Source: CAYSEQ01 sp964430475 (lineage in GTDB: Bacteria > Patescibacteriota > Microgenomatia > UBA8517). From it: a stretch of DNA of 64,000 bases. A program made the translations under genes and the position numbers. Shown here one piece after another: positions 25,600-33,978 of this stretch (positions are counted from its first letter, which is position 1; the number at the start of each line of letters is the position of its first letter). The notes under the pieces are model-generated. The model was not told the DNA's origin, searched no databases, and saw nothing but the letters and a program-made list of their open reading frames with translations. The DNA lies in contig CAYSEQ010000003.1 in the NCBI GenBank assembly GCA_964430475.1, positions 48,245 to 112,244 of the forward strand, given 5' to 3'.

Positions 25600-27507
25600 T
25601 TATTCAACTACTTCGCCTTCTTCCACATCTTCCCTTTCCTTGCCATCTTTATCCTTCTTTCTTTTTTCCTCATCATCCGAAACCTGAGATTGGGCACTTC
25701 CTGGTTGTTGAGCGTACATTGCCTGTCCAATCTGGCTTAAAGTGTCCGATAATTCTTTTGTTGCTGCTTCAATTTCTTCTTTACTTGCCCCTTCCTTTGC
25801 AAGAATATCCTTGACATTCTTAATTTTCTCCTCGACCTTATCCTTAATATCCTTGGGGGCCTTCTCTCCGGCATCTTTGAGCGCCTTCTCAGCTGCGGCA
25901 AGCATTGCGTCAGCTCTGTTTTTGGCCTCCGCTAGTTCAGCCCTTTTCCTATCTTCTTCTTTGTGACGCTCGGCTTCTTCCTGCATCCTCTTTATTTCTT
26001 CTTCAGAAAGGCCTACAGCACCAGTAATCTTGATGTTTTGCGACTTTCCGGTGGCCTTGTCTTTAGCAGTAACCGTCAAAATTCCGTTTGCATCAATATC
26101 AAAGGTAACCTCAATCTGAGGAACTCCACGCGGTGCAGGTGGAATACCATCGAGAATAAATCTTCCCAGGCTTTTGTTATCTGCTGCCATTGGCCTTTCG
26201 CCTTGAGTAACATGAATCTCGACCTGGGTTTGGTTGTCTGCTGCGGTTGAGAATATCTCTGTCTTTGAGGTAGGAATTGTTGTGTTTCTCGGAATCATAG
26301 GTGTTGCAACACCCCCCAGTGTCTCGATTGCCAAAGTCAAAGGGGTAACATCAAGAAGCAAAATATCCTTTACCTCACCTGCCAAAACTCCTGCCTGTAT
26401 TGCAGCACCAACTGCAACGACCTCGTCAGGGTTTACAGACTTGTTTGGTTCTTTGCCAAAATATTCCTTGACCGTCTCGACAACCTTTGGCATCCTAGTC
26501 ATTCCTCCTACCAAAATGACTTCGTCAATCTCGTGAGGGTCAAGTTTTGCATCCTTTAAACAAGCCTCCACCGGCTTCATTGTCTTTTGGATTAGGTCTT
26601 CAACCAAACTCTCCAGCTTTGCCCGGGTTAATTTCATCGTAAGGTGCAGTGGTTGTCCATCCTTTTGGGTAATATAAGGTTGGTTTATTTCTACCTCTGT
26701 TGCTGCTGAAAGCTCGATTTTCGCTTTTTCCGCAGCATCACGAACTCTTTGGAGTGCTTGCTTGTCGGAACGCAAATCCACGGCATATTCTTTCTTAAAC
26801 TCCTCACAAATCCAATCAACAATCCTTTCGTCAAAATCGTCTCCCCCTAGGTGTGTATCTCCGTTGGTAGCCTTTACCTCAAAAACTCCTTCTCCCAGCT
26901 CAAGAATTGAAATATCAAATGTCCCCCCACCTAGGTCGTAAACGGCAATCTTTTGGGCGTTCTTTTTATCAAGCCCATAAGCCAAGGACGCGGCAGTTGG
27001 TTCATTTATTATCCTTTCGACTTTGAATCCCGCGATCTCTCCAGCTTGTTTGGTTGCCTGTCTTTGAGCATCGTCAAAATAAGCAGGTACTGTAATGACA
27101 GCCCTTTCTACGGTTTCTCCAAGGTAAGCTTCGGCATCCTTTTTCAACTTCATTAGTATCCTTGCAGATATCTCCTGTGGGGTATATTCCTTCCCCTCAA
27201 CTTCAACGACCGCCATTCTGTCTTTTCCTGCCTTTATGGTGTAGGGGACCATCTTCTTTGTTCTTTCTACCTCAGGATCGTCAATCCTTCGTCCCATGAG
27301 TCTTTTTATTGAATAAATAGTATTCTTGGGGTTTAGTATCATCTGCCTTTTGGCAACGTCTCCCACTAGATTCTTTACCGGCTCAACAACTGACGGGGTA
27401 ATGTTTCTGCCGGTGTCGGAGGCTGGAATCACTTTGGGTTGTCCTGCCTCCATTACAGCAACGACTGAATTAGTCGTACCTAAATCAATTCCAACTATTT
27501 TTGACAT
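25600..27507 (-). CDS. dnaK: Molecular chaperone DnaK (Hsp70)
   Basis: ATP-driven chaperone that holds unfolded segments. The 635 residues are full length: actin-like ATPase domain starting MSKIVGIDLGTTNSVVAVME, with YDLGGGTFDISILE and VGGMTRMPKV, then the linker DVTPLTLAIETLGG, the substrate-binding domain (about 385-500) and the helical lid, ending in a Gln/Ser and charged tail. It follows grpE by 36 nt in the hrcA-grpE-dnaK operon. dnaJ is separate, in the clpB operon. Regulation is expected through the degenerate CIRCE before hrcA. Confidence 0.98.
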   Translation of the reverse strand: MSKIVGIDLGTTNSVVAVMEAGQPKVIPASDTGRNITPSVVEPVKNLVGDVAKRQMILNPKNTIYSIKRLMGRRIDDPEVERTKKMVPYTIKAGKDRMAVVEVEGKEYTPQEISARILMKLKKDAEAYLGETVERAVITVPAYFDDAQRQATKQAGEIAGFKVERIINEPTAASLAYGLDKKNAQKIAVYDLGGGTFDISILELGEGVFEVKATNGDTHLGGDDFDERIVDWICEEFKKEYAVDLRSDKQALQRVRDAAEKAKIELSAATEVEINQPYITQKDGQPLHLTMKLTRAKLESLVEDLIQKTMKPVEACLKDAKLDPHEIDEVILVGGMTRMPKVVETVKEYFGKEPNKSVNPDEVVAVGAAIQAGVLAGEVKDILLLDVTPLTLAIETLGGVATPMIPRNTTIPTSKTEIFSTAADNQTQVEIHVTQGERPMAADNKSLGRFILDGIPPAPRGVPQIEVTFDIDANGILTVTAKDKATGKSQNIKITGAVGLSEEEIKRMQEEAERHKEEDRKRAELAEAKNRADAMLAAAEKALKDAGEKAPKDIKDKVEEKIKNVKDILAKEGASKEEIEAATKELSDTLSQIGQAMYAQQPGSAQSQVSDDEEKRKKDKDGKEREDVEEGEVVE

Positions 27508-27543
27508 ATTTATTTATAAATCCTAAATACTAATTTCTAAATC

Positions 27544-28038
27544 CTAAACATACTCTCCTCGAGAAATCTCTTTCTCCAACTCCTTTTCTTTTTCAATCTT
27601 TTCAGCGTAGACCTTAACCTTTGCAATCCTTATAACCGGTCCGTCACTATACTTCCAACCCGGCAAAATGGTCTCTGCAATTTGACCGTGCTTTCCTCCG
27701 TCAACTGATTCTACCGCTTCGTGCAGCTCTGGATTAAAATCTTCACCTTTTTTGGGATTTATCTCTTCTATTCCTTCCTCTCTTAAAACATTTTTAAACT
27801 GATCTATCGCCATTGCTAGACCTTGATCTTTGAGGTGATCTTGAGCAGATTCCAGTATATCCAAAATAGGCAAAAATTTAACTACTAACCTTTGGGAGGC
27901 AAATTTAGATAAGATTTCCCGCTCTGCCTCGGTCCTTTTCCTTAAATTATCATAATCTGCCAAAGCTCTAGCAAGCTGATTTTTCAATTCCTCAAGTTTT
28001 TCACTTTTTGATTCTGTCTTTACTTTTTTCCTTGTCAT
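27544..28038 (-). CDS. grpE: GrpE nucleotide exchange factor
   Basis: Releases ADP from DnaK. The 164 residues have an N-terminal long helix (about 5-50, KLEELKNQLARALADYDNLRKR) that dimerises and a C-terminal beta domain with FNPELHEAVESVDGG and GPVIRIAKVKV. The ATG at 28038 is chosen over the TTG at 28047 because AGGAGG lies 10 nt upstream of the ATG and the ATG overlaps the hrcA stop as ATGA. It is between hrcA and dnaK. Confidence 0.95.
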   Translation of the reverse strand: MTRKKVKTESKSEKLEELKNQLARALADYDNLRKRTEAEREILSKFASQRLVVKFLPILDILESAQDHLKDQGLAMAIDQFKNVLREEGIEEINPKKGEDFNPELHEAVESVDGGKHGQIAETILPGWKYSDGPVIRIAKVKVYAEKIEKEKELEKEISRGEYV

Positions 28039-28769
28039 CGCTTGCAAGCCTCCTCAATAACATCTCCCAAAAACCTCACGGCTGGAATTACTTTCGGATA
28101 AGAAAGTCTTGCTGGTCCTATGACCCCAAGCGCTCCGCGTTTCCCAAAAATCTCAAAATGCGTTGCCACAATTCCAACAGGTCTAAAACCCGGCCAACCC
28201 AACTCCTCTCCAAAAATAACTTCAACGGGAGAAGTTCCGGTCATTCTTTCAAATAAAAGTTCATGTATTCTTCTTACCTCCTCAAGTAGTGAGAAGAGTG
28301 AAACAGTGGCTTGTAGGTCAGTAAATTCAGGGTTTAAAAAAACATTAGAATATCCAGCATGCCATACTTTTTCTTCACTATCAAGAGCAGCAACAGCCAA
28401 AGACTGAGTTATTTTAGAAAGCTCCTGCGTTGCCTCTTCCATAAGTCTGTTGATATCCTCTTTTGCGCTCAAAACATCCTCTTTAACCTTTACCTCTTCA
28501 GCAACACTTAGGGTTTTTTCTTCCATCAATTGATCAATATAAAACTTCATCGCTTTCGGAGTAGGCATTCTACCTGCAGAGGTATGAGGCTGTCTTAAAT
28601 AACCCATCTGAGTAAGCATAGACATTTCATTCCTTATCGTAGCTGGAGAAACACCTAAGTTATATTTTTTTTCCAAAGCCTCAGATCCCACTGGTTCGGC
28701 TGTGGCAATATATTCATCAACCAAAGCTTTAAGGATTTGTATTTGTCTTGCAGTTAAGGCGTCACTCAT
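28035..28769 (-). CDS. hrcA: Heat-inducible transcription repressor HrcA, short form
   Basis: Represses chaperone genes by binding CIRCE. It has 244 residues against about 340 usual. The N-terminal winged helix is clear (LTARQIQILKALVDEYI, ATAEPVGSEALEKKY, SPATIRNEMSMLTQMGYLRQPHTSAGR), and the C-terminal part keeps the conserved effector-domain end with GALGVIGPARLSYPKVIPAVRFL. The middle is shortened. It leads hrcA-grpE-dnaK and likely controls itself: a CIRCE with one perfect arm lies between its promoter and its ATG. Confidence 0.93.
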   Translation of the reverse strand: MSDALTARQIQILKALVDEYIATAEPVGSEALEKKYNLGVSPATIRNEMSMLTQMGYLRQPHTSAGRMPTPKAMKFYIDQLMEEKTLSVAEEVKVKEDVLSAKEDINRLMEEATQELSKITQSLAVAALDSEEKVWHAGYSNVFLNPEFTDLQATVSLFSLLEEVRRIHELLFERMTGTSPVEVIFGEELGWPGFRPVGIVATHFEIFGKRGALGVIGPARLSYPKVIPAVRFLGDVIEEACKR

Positions 28770-28778
28770 AACTACCCA

Positions 28779-28805
28779 TTAGCAGTAAAATAACATGAGT
28801 GCTAA
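28779..28805. promoter_or_regulatory. Degenerate CIRCE operator at hrcA-grpE-dnaK
   Basis: TTAGCAGTA, 9 nt, GAGTGCTAA. The right arm matches the CIRCE consensus; the left arm has two mismatches (TTAGCACTC expected). It is 9 nt upstream of the hrcA ATG and covers the promoter spacer, the -10 and the likely start site. Confidence 0.8.
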
Positions 28806-28815
28806 TTAATGTCAA
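28787..28815 (-). promoter_or_regulatory. Sigma-70-type promoter of hrcA-grpE-dnaK
   Basis: On the minus strand TTGACA (28815-28810), 17 nt, TATTTT (28792-28787). The operator overlaps the -10. A start 6-7 nt after the -10 gives a leader of only about 12 nt and no room for a strong Shine-Dalgarno. Confidence 0.75.
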
Positions 28816-28825
28816 GTCCCTTAAG

Positions 28826-30556
28826 TTAATTGGATGTATCTGTCGGCGGAGGCACGAGAGGCTCTTGCTCCTTTTTGGGAATTGGAGAAACTTTTCTTCG
28901 GATAAAGAGGCGTTTTATCAAATTAAAAAAGTTCCAAACTTGTTCTGATCCGAGAATGATTGAAATTCCCAAGTAAGTTATACCTCCGACCAAAGCTACA
29001 ATCAAGGTTAAAATCATTAAATTTAGAGTATATCTGGTATCCAAAACGAATTTCTCGAATGGAAAGTTTTTGGTAGCGTCAATTGTTGCAATAAACGAAA
29101 GCCTTTTAACCCAAACACTTTTATCAAAAAATTTGAGAATAAAAAACATCACCCCTCCTGCAACTAAAGAGGCAAAACCTGATTTAAGGATAGGGGAAAG
29201 CATCTTAAAAAGTGAGTGATCGCCTATCCTTTTATTAATTAAGTAAAAAAGTGCTAAAGATTGTATTCCACTGCCGAACGAAAAGCTTGCAGCTAAACCC
29301 CAAACATTTATCCCCAAAATTTCTATCAAGATATAATCCATTGCTATTACAAAAATGATTGAAGAAATGGAAACTATTACTGGGGTTTTGGTATCGTGAA
29401 GGGCATAAAAAGCTCTTGCCAATAGGCTGGAAACTGATTGAAAAATAATTCCAGGGGCAAAGGCACTCACAACATACCCTGTTTGGACCGTTGCTTCCCA
29501 ACTAAAAACATCTGTACCATAGATAATTCTTACGATTGGAATTCTTAGAACCATTAACATAGTCGCAATAGGGGTAATGAAAAAACAAACATCGTAAAGA
29601 GCTGAGAAAAGAATCTTTTTAAATCTTGCAGGAGAAGCAGTTTCCCTTGCAAGAGTAGGGAGGGCAGCTTTTGCGATTGATGTTCCAAAAAGTCCTACTG
29701 GCACTAGTTGAAGAGTATTACCAAAAGTATAGTAGGTGTAGGAGGCAGTCGAAATTAGGGAAGAGAAAAAAAGCTCAGCGGATTTAGAAATTTGTAGAAA
29801 AAAAGTCTCTAAAATCCTAGGAAGGGCAAGTTTTGCAATTTTCTTCACCTCCTTTGTTAACGAAAAACTCGGTACAAATCGAAATCCAAGTCTAATCGCA
29901 AGGGGAAGCTGAACTAAAAAATGAGCACTCGCACCCAAAACTACCCCAAAGGTGGGAGCAAACAAATTTAGTTTATCTGCGAAAAGAAAAGTACCTAAGA
30001 TTATACCAAGATTATAAAAAAGTGGGGCCAAGGCTGGTATCAAGAACCTCCGAAGAGACTCCAAAACGCCAGTTAAAACATAGCTTATTACAAAAAATCC
30101 CTGGGCAGCAAAAAGTATCTTGGCAATTGTGGCTATTTTCAGTATCTCCTCATCGCTAAATCCAGGAGCTATAAAGTTGTATATAAAATGCGCAAAAGTT
30201 GCAAGCATGAAAGCAGTGACTATAAAAATCAAAAGTCCAATATTTGCTACTATCCCCGCTGTCCTCCAAGCTTTATCTTTCCCTCCCACTTTAAGAGTAT
30301 GAGTAAAGACTGGAATAAAAGCGGATGCAAAGGTTCCAAAAACCAAAACCTCGAAAACAAGATCCGGAAGTCTAAAGGCCGCAAAAAAAAGAGAAAGTTC
30401 ACTCGGAGAAAAGAAATGTGCAAGTACTCTTTGTCTAACCAATCCCAGAAGCCTCGAGACAACAACCATCAACATGATAATCGAGGCGGCAGAAAGAACA
30501 GATTCTTGGGGACGCGTTAATAACTCTTTACTTTTTTTTAAGAAATTTCCAAACAT
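28826..30556 (-). CDS. murJ: Lipid II flippase MurJ (MviN family)
   Basis: Moves the peptidoglycan precursor lipid II across the membrane. A 576-residue polytopic protein with about 14 membrane segments and the family signatures: VVSRLLGLVRQRVLAHFF near the N-terminus, FPVFTH-like PVFTHTL in the first loop, and SLLARAFYALHDTKTPV in the middle. A Pro-rich cytoplasmic tail ends it. It is on the minus strand just after hrcA and its ATG is divergent from rpsT, with shared regulatory DNA (30557-30635). Presence of murJ, ftsK and LCP genes argues for a true peptidoglycan wall. Confidence 0.93.
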   Translation of the reverse strand: MFGNFLKKSKELLTRPQESVLSAASIIMLMVVVSRLLGLVRQRVLAHFFSPSELSLFFAAFRLPDLVFEVLVFGTFASAFIPVFTHTLKVGGKDKAWRTAGIVANIGLLIFIVTAFMLATFAHFIYNFIAPGFSDEEILKIATIAKILFAAQGFFVISYVLTGVLESLRRFLIPALAPLFYNLGIILGTFLFADKLNLFAPTFGVVLGASAHFLVQLPLAIRLGFRFVPSFSLTKEVKKIAKLALPRILETFFLQISKSAELFFSSLISTASYTYYTFGNTLQLVPVGLFGTSIAKAALPTLARETASPARFKKILFSALYDVCFFITPIATMLMVLRIPIVRIIYGTDVFSWEATVQTGYVVSAFAPGIIFQSVSSLLARAFYALHDTKTPVIVSISSIIFVIAMDYILIEILGINVWGLAASFSFGSGIQSLALFYLINKRIGDHSLFKMLSPILKSGFASLVAGGVMFFILKFFDKSVWVKRLSFIATIDATKNFPFEKFVLDTRYTLNLMILTLIVALVGGITYLGISIILGSEQVWNFFNLIKRLFIRRKVSPIPKKEQEPLVPPPTDTSN

Positions 30557-30560
30557 ATTA

Positions 30561-30589
30561 TTGCTATTACTTTGTTTTTAAAGTATACT
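30561..30589 (+). promoter_or_regulatory. Probable rpsT promoter
   Basis: TTGCTA (30561-30566), 17 nt, TATACT (30584-30589). The -10 sits in AGTATACT, which is palindromic and could also serve the divergent murJ gene. Confidence 0.45.
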
Positions 30590-30635
30590 CATAATCTAAT
30601 TCATGTGAATAGGATCTTTTTTTTGATTGAAAAAT

Positions 30636-30905
30636 ATGCCTGTAACTAGAACAGCAAAACGCGCCTTAAGGTCGTCACAGCGCAAGCATCTTGTCAACAA
30701 AAGTATTATTTCGCATCTTGAAATTGCTATAAGGCTTGCAAGAAAATCAAAAGGGCTTAACGACATAAAAAAGGCAATCTCATTAGCAGATAAAGCTGCG
30801 AAAAAACACGTTATACACAAAAGGAAAGCGGCAAGAATAAAATCGAAGCTTTCAAAACTTTTGTTATCACCCAAAACAAAAAAATCCTCCACCAAAAAAA
30901 GGTAG
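30636..30905 (+). CDS. rpsT: 30S ribosomal protein S20
   Basis: Small basic protein that binds 16S rRNA. 89 residues, starting MPVTRTAKRALRSSQRKH as in S20 (commonly MPNTKSAKKRLRQSEKR), followed by helices rich in Lys and Ala and ending with a run of Lys. The ATG at 30636 is the conserved start; a TTG at 30627 in the same frame is unlikely. It is divergent from murJ and followed by the pilN gene on the same strand about 110 nt later. Confidence 0.95.
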   Translation: MPVTRTAKRALRSSQRKHLVNKSIISHLEIAIRLARKSKGLNDIKKAISLADKAAKKHVIHKRKAARIKSKLSKLLLSPKTKKSSTKKR

Positions 30906-31017
30906 CTTTTTAAAAATCTCTTACTGTGATATATTGATATAGACTTGGCAAAATTTTGACTACATAAATTATAAATACTAAAAATTTAGGGTTTATGAAA
31001 ATTTAGAGAAAAAATTA

Positions 31018-31563
31018 ATGGCTGCCCGAAAAGACCAAATAAATCTTCTACCAGGCTTGGGTTTTGAGGCAACAACGACAGGCAGAATTCTTGCCTGGCT
31101 TCTTTCAACCTTTAGAGTAATTGTGATTATCACAGAAATTATAGTGATGGCCGCGTTTATATCAAGGTTCTGGTTTGATACCAAAGTTACGGATCTTTCA
31201 GATGAAATTAAAGAAAAAACAGCAATCTTATCATCGTATTCTAACTTTGAAAAAGAGTTTAAGGATACACAAACAAGATTGAAAATTTTCTCAGATTTTA
31301 CAAAAGACGAGGACATGCTTCCAAAAACACTAAATACCATCACCTCTTTTCTTCCTACTGACCTTTTTTTGACCTCGCTTTCTTTAAGTGAAAATTCACT
31401 AGAACTTTTAGGTTCAACGCCCAATGAAAGAAGTATTCAACAATTTATTACCAATCTTTATTCAACAGAGCAATTTGAGGAGATAAATATCGTTGACTTG
31501 CAATCAAACATTAAAACTGAGAATCTTTTAGATTTTAAGATAACAGCAAAACTTAAAAAATAA
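31018..31563 (+). CDS. pilN: PilN-like type IV pilus inner-membrane protein
   Basis: 181 residues with QINLLPG at 7-13, the conserved N-terminal motif by which PilN binds PilM, a membrane helix at about 23-50 and a periplasmic-type coiled coil and alpha/beta domain. It is followed by a PilO-like gene after 4 nt, as in pilMNOP operons. No pilM is adjacent; a PilM-like domain is in the fusion protein at 964-3213, on the other strand 28 kb away. In type IV pili the PilM-N-O complex aligns the motor and pilus channel. Confidence 0.8.
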   Translation: MAARKDQINLLPGLGFEATTTGRILAWLLSTFRVIVIITEIIVMAAFISRFWFDTKVTDLSDEIKEKTAILSSYSNFEKEFKDTQTRLKIFSDFTKDEDMLPKTLNTITSFLPTDLFLTSLSLSENSLELLGSTPNERSIQQFITNLYSTEQFEEINIVDLQSNIKTENLLDFKITAKLKK

Positions 31564-31567
31564 AAAT

Positions 31568-32233
31568 ATGAATCCGGGTTGGAGGTCAAGCTACATAAGA
31601 TATAAATCTTACTTCCTAAATGTGATGGCGAGATATCGCGAACGTGCAGATGTCAAGGCGTACTTAGAAATTCTACTCTCACTAGCCACAATCTCAATTC
31701 TCGCTATTTTTGCATTAAAACCAACTCTGGTGACTATTTCTCAATTAATTAAAGAGATTGAAGCAAAAAAGGAGGCGCTTACTAAGATGAATGAAAAGAT
31801 TCAAAACTTAAGTAGGGCACAAAATCTTTACGAGAAAGAAAAATCCAAAATTTTACTTCTTTCAAGTGCAATTCCTGAAAAAGCAGCCCCTGAGTTATTT
31901 GCACGACAAATTCAGGGTTTGGCTGACAAACATAAGGTAGACGTCCCCTCACTCGGAATTCAGGGTGGTGTAATTTTGGGAGGGCAATCTTTACCAAGAA
32001 GCCCAGAAACCTCTCAGTCCAAAGAAAATGTAAATGAATTGAAATTTTCGATTAATGTCGACTCCTCCCTAGAAGGATATATTCGACTTGTTAATTTCCT
32101 CACAGACCTCGAAAAGCTAAGGACAGTCAACAAAATTGATTCTTTGAAAATTGCGACCATTACCAAAAATAACCAAAAGTCTTTGTTAATGTCTATAAAC
32201 GGTAATCTACCATATTACTTTAAACAACAATGA
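31568..32233 (+). CDS. pilO: PilO-like type IV pilus alignment protein
   Basis: 221 residues: a cytoplasmic N-terminus of about 38, one membrane helix at about 35-56, a coiled coil at about 56-100 (LIKEIEAKKEALTKMNEKI) and a C-terminal alpha/beta domain with INVDSSLEGYIRLVNFLTDLEKL, the typical PilO fold. It starts 4 nt after pilN and its last bases overlap the next gene by 4 nt (ATGA). It would form a heterodimer with PilN. Confidence 0.78.
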   Translation: MNPGWRSSYIRYKSYFLNVMARYRERADVKAYLEILLSLATISILAIFALKPTLVTISQLIKEIEAKKEALTKMNEKIQNLSRAQNLYEKEKSKILLLSSAIPEKAAPELFARQIQGLADKHKVDVPSLGIQGGVILGGQSLPRSPETSQSKENVNELKFSINVDSSLEGYIRLVNFLTDLEKLRTVNKIDSLKIATITKNNQKSLLMSINGNLPYYFKQQ

Positions 32234-32586
32234 TGAAACCAAAAGCACCTAGACTAGTCACGGTTGCGATTCTAACTACTATTACCATTATCTTTTGGGT
32301 TTTTTTTGATGTTTATAGAATTTTGACCGCACCTTCAAAAATAGATATAGACCCAAAACTTCTTGAACCCTTTGATCCCTCTTTGGACTTAGATTCACTA
32401 GACAAACTCGAAAATAGGTTATTTTTTGAGGAAGGAGAAACCAGCGAATTTCCACTAGAAAAAACACCAACAATTACACCGCCTACCACTCCAACCTCTA
32501 CCCTGTCAGGACAGTTGAGTGGTTATTTACCTATTGATAAACAAAGTGGTAATAGCTTATTATTAATTTGTACATTCTTTTCTTAA
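32230..32586 (+). CDS. Small membrane protein in pilN-pilO operon
   Basis: 118 residues with a single membrane helix at about 11-32, an acidic stretch and a Pro/Thr-rich run (TPTITPPTTPTSTL). It starts within the pilO stop (ATGA), so it is coupled to it. Its place and topology recall PilP, which follows PilO, but no PilP fold or lipobox is visible. I do not recognise a family; a pilus accessory role is inferred from position. The C-terminus is hydrophobic (LLLICTFFS). Confidence 0.55.
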   Translation: MMKPKAPRLVTVAILTTITIIFWVFFDVYRILTAPSKIDIDPKLLEPFDPSLDLDSLDKLENRLFFEEGETSEFPLEKTPTITPPTTPTSTLSGQLSGYLPIDKQSGNSLLLICTFFS

Positions 32587-32592
32587 CTAATT

Positions 32593-33279
32593 ATGCCGGT
32601 TAAAGACAATCAACAAAATTTACCAAATACCCCATTATCAACCAATCCTAAGGGGCAGACAGATTATCCTACCTTCATACCTCACCAAGAAGTTTCCCAA
32701 AATGACAAGGAAACTACCCTTGATCCTCAAAACTCCCAAAATACAATGGCGGAAAATCTTGGAACCCCACCAAGCCCTCCATCAAATCCGCCCGGGACAT
32801 CCGATCCCCAGGATTTTGTAATCTCCCCTCACAACCCAAGAAAAAATTCTGGAAAAAAGATCATCGCGACAATCTTCGGAGTTTTAATTCTCATAGGAGG
32901 TATTTCTGCAGGAGTACTACTTGTCCAAAGAAATCAGGAAATAAGAGAAAGGGCTGCCATTCCTACACCACCCTCAAGTGCAAGATGCATAGGAGTAAGA
33001 GCTTATGACACTAACTGGAATTTGTTAACTCAAGAGGACCTTTCAAGATTAAGACCTGGGGATAAGGTTTACTTCGCGGTTTCTGGCACTGCTACTTCAG
33101 GAACTTTTGATAAAGCTAGATTTACTATTAACGGTGTCCAAAGAAAAGAGGTTACCACAAGGACACCAAATTCCGCCTTAGAATTTTACGACGAATACAT
33201 CATTCCTCAAGGAATACCAGGAACTAACAACTTTACAGTGAAAGGAGAGATTCATCACACGGAACTAGGTTGGATTTAG
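32593..33279 (+). CDS. Membrane-anchored surface protein with low-complexity N-terminus
   Basis: 228 residues. The first 85 are Pro/Asn/Gln-rich and lack membrane segments; a helix at about 88-111 is followed by LVQRNQEIRERAA, a post-membrane motif that I recall from other Microgenomates proteins, then about 100 residues of an extracytoplasmic beta-rich domain with a single Cys132 (SSARCIGVRAYD). It lies 6 nt after the previous gene. No enzyme motif is present. It is probably a surface protein; the function is unknown. The end is rather abrupt, so truncation is possible. Confidence 0.6.
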   Translation: MPVKDNQQNLPNTPLSTNPKGQTDYPTFIPHQEVSQNDKETTLDPQNSQNTMAENLGTPPSPPSNPPGTSDPQDFVISPHNPRKNSGKKIIATIFGVLILIGGISAGVLLVQRNQEIRERAAIPTPPSSARCIGVRAYDTNWNLLTQEDLSRLRPGDKVYFAVSGTATSGTFDKARFTINGVQRKEVTTRTPNSALEFYDEYIIPQGIPGTNNFTVKGEIHHTELGWI

Positions 33280-33304
33280 AAAATTAATATCAAAAACAAA
33301 TTTT

Positions 33305-33763
33305 ATGAAAGAATTTTTTAAAACAAAATTCATTACACTCCTTGTTGTTTCTGCGACAATAATTTTAACATTTGTTGCAGTTTTTACAGCCTGGAAATTG
33401 TATCAAACAACAAAGCTAAGTCCTGAGGAATCTTTGGGTCAAGAAGGAGTCCCAATATATTCCTGTACGACCATTACTTTTAGTATCTCAACAAACCAAC
33501 CAACGCCCACAACACCCATAGAACCAACACGACCAATTCCCACACCAACGCCAACTCCTCTGGCGCAAAGAAATACACCAACGCCAACTCCTCTGGCGCA
33601 AAGAAATACACCAACGCCAACTCCCTCTATAAGAACCACCACACCCACTCCAACTCCAACTCCCGCTTCACTCCCACAAGCTGGAATTATTTCACCTACA
33701 CTATCGGCCCTGGGCTTAGGAATTCTGGTAATAGCAACATCGCTTGCTTTGTTAATTTTTTAG
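33305..33763 (+). CDS. Candidate sortase substrate: Pro/Thr-repeat protein with LPQAG tail
   Basis: 152 residues: N-terminal membrane or signal segment (about 8-30), a short Cys-containing region (Cys54), a Pro/Thr stretch with a tandem repeat (TPTPTPLAQRN, about 80-110), then LPQAG at 123-127 followed by a hydrophobic helix to the last residue. LPxxG followed by a hydrophobic segment is a sortase sorting signal; the usual basic tail is missing. A sortase is encoded at 263-952. The Pro/Thr linker suits a wall-spanning stalk. The LPQAG reading is inference. Confidence 0.65.
   Translation: MKEFFKTKFITLLVVSATIILTFVAVFTAWKLYQTTKLSPEESLGQEGVPIYSCTTITFSISTNQPTPTTPIEPTRPIPTPTPTPLAQRNTPTPTPLAQRNTPTPTPSIRTTTPTPTPTPASLPQAGIISPTLSALGLGILVIATSLALLIF
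33542..33628 (+). repeat. 33-bp tandem repeat within surface protein gene
   Basis: Two exact 33-bp copies (33542-33574 and 33575-33607) and a partial third copy starting at 33608. They encode the Pro/Thr-rich peptide with LAQR and are in frame, so copy number would change the length of the stalk without breaking the gene. Confidence 0.85.
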
Positions 33764-33978
33764 AACATTTTTCCTTGAGTTTTTAGAAACCACTTTCCCT
33801 CTGACCAAACATTTAATTTTTTAAAACTTAAGTTTTTAACTTTCAAGTACCCAATTTTACAGAGGATGACTTAAAATTTTTTAAAGTTTTCGATTTTTTC
33901 AATTTCAAAAGTCATAAAAAACATCTTAATGAAGTAGATACTGTTCCAAAATTTGTTGCTATACTTTCTATAACTATA

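Noticed and set aside
30596..30895. 99-residue minus-strand frame opposite rpsT
   Set aside because: Complement of the lysine-rich S20 gene, which produces long open antisense frames. S20 is certain on the plus strand.
33542..33628. Possible CRISPR array
   Set aside because: Repeats are in-frame tandem copies without spacers; there is no cas gene in the window.
33439..33648. 69-residue glycine/valine-rich minus-strand frame
   Set aside because: It is the complement of the Pro/Thr repeat of the surface protein gene; low complexity only.
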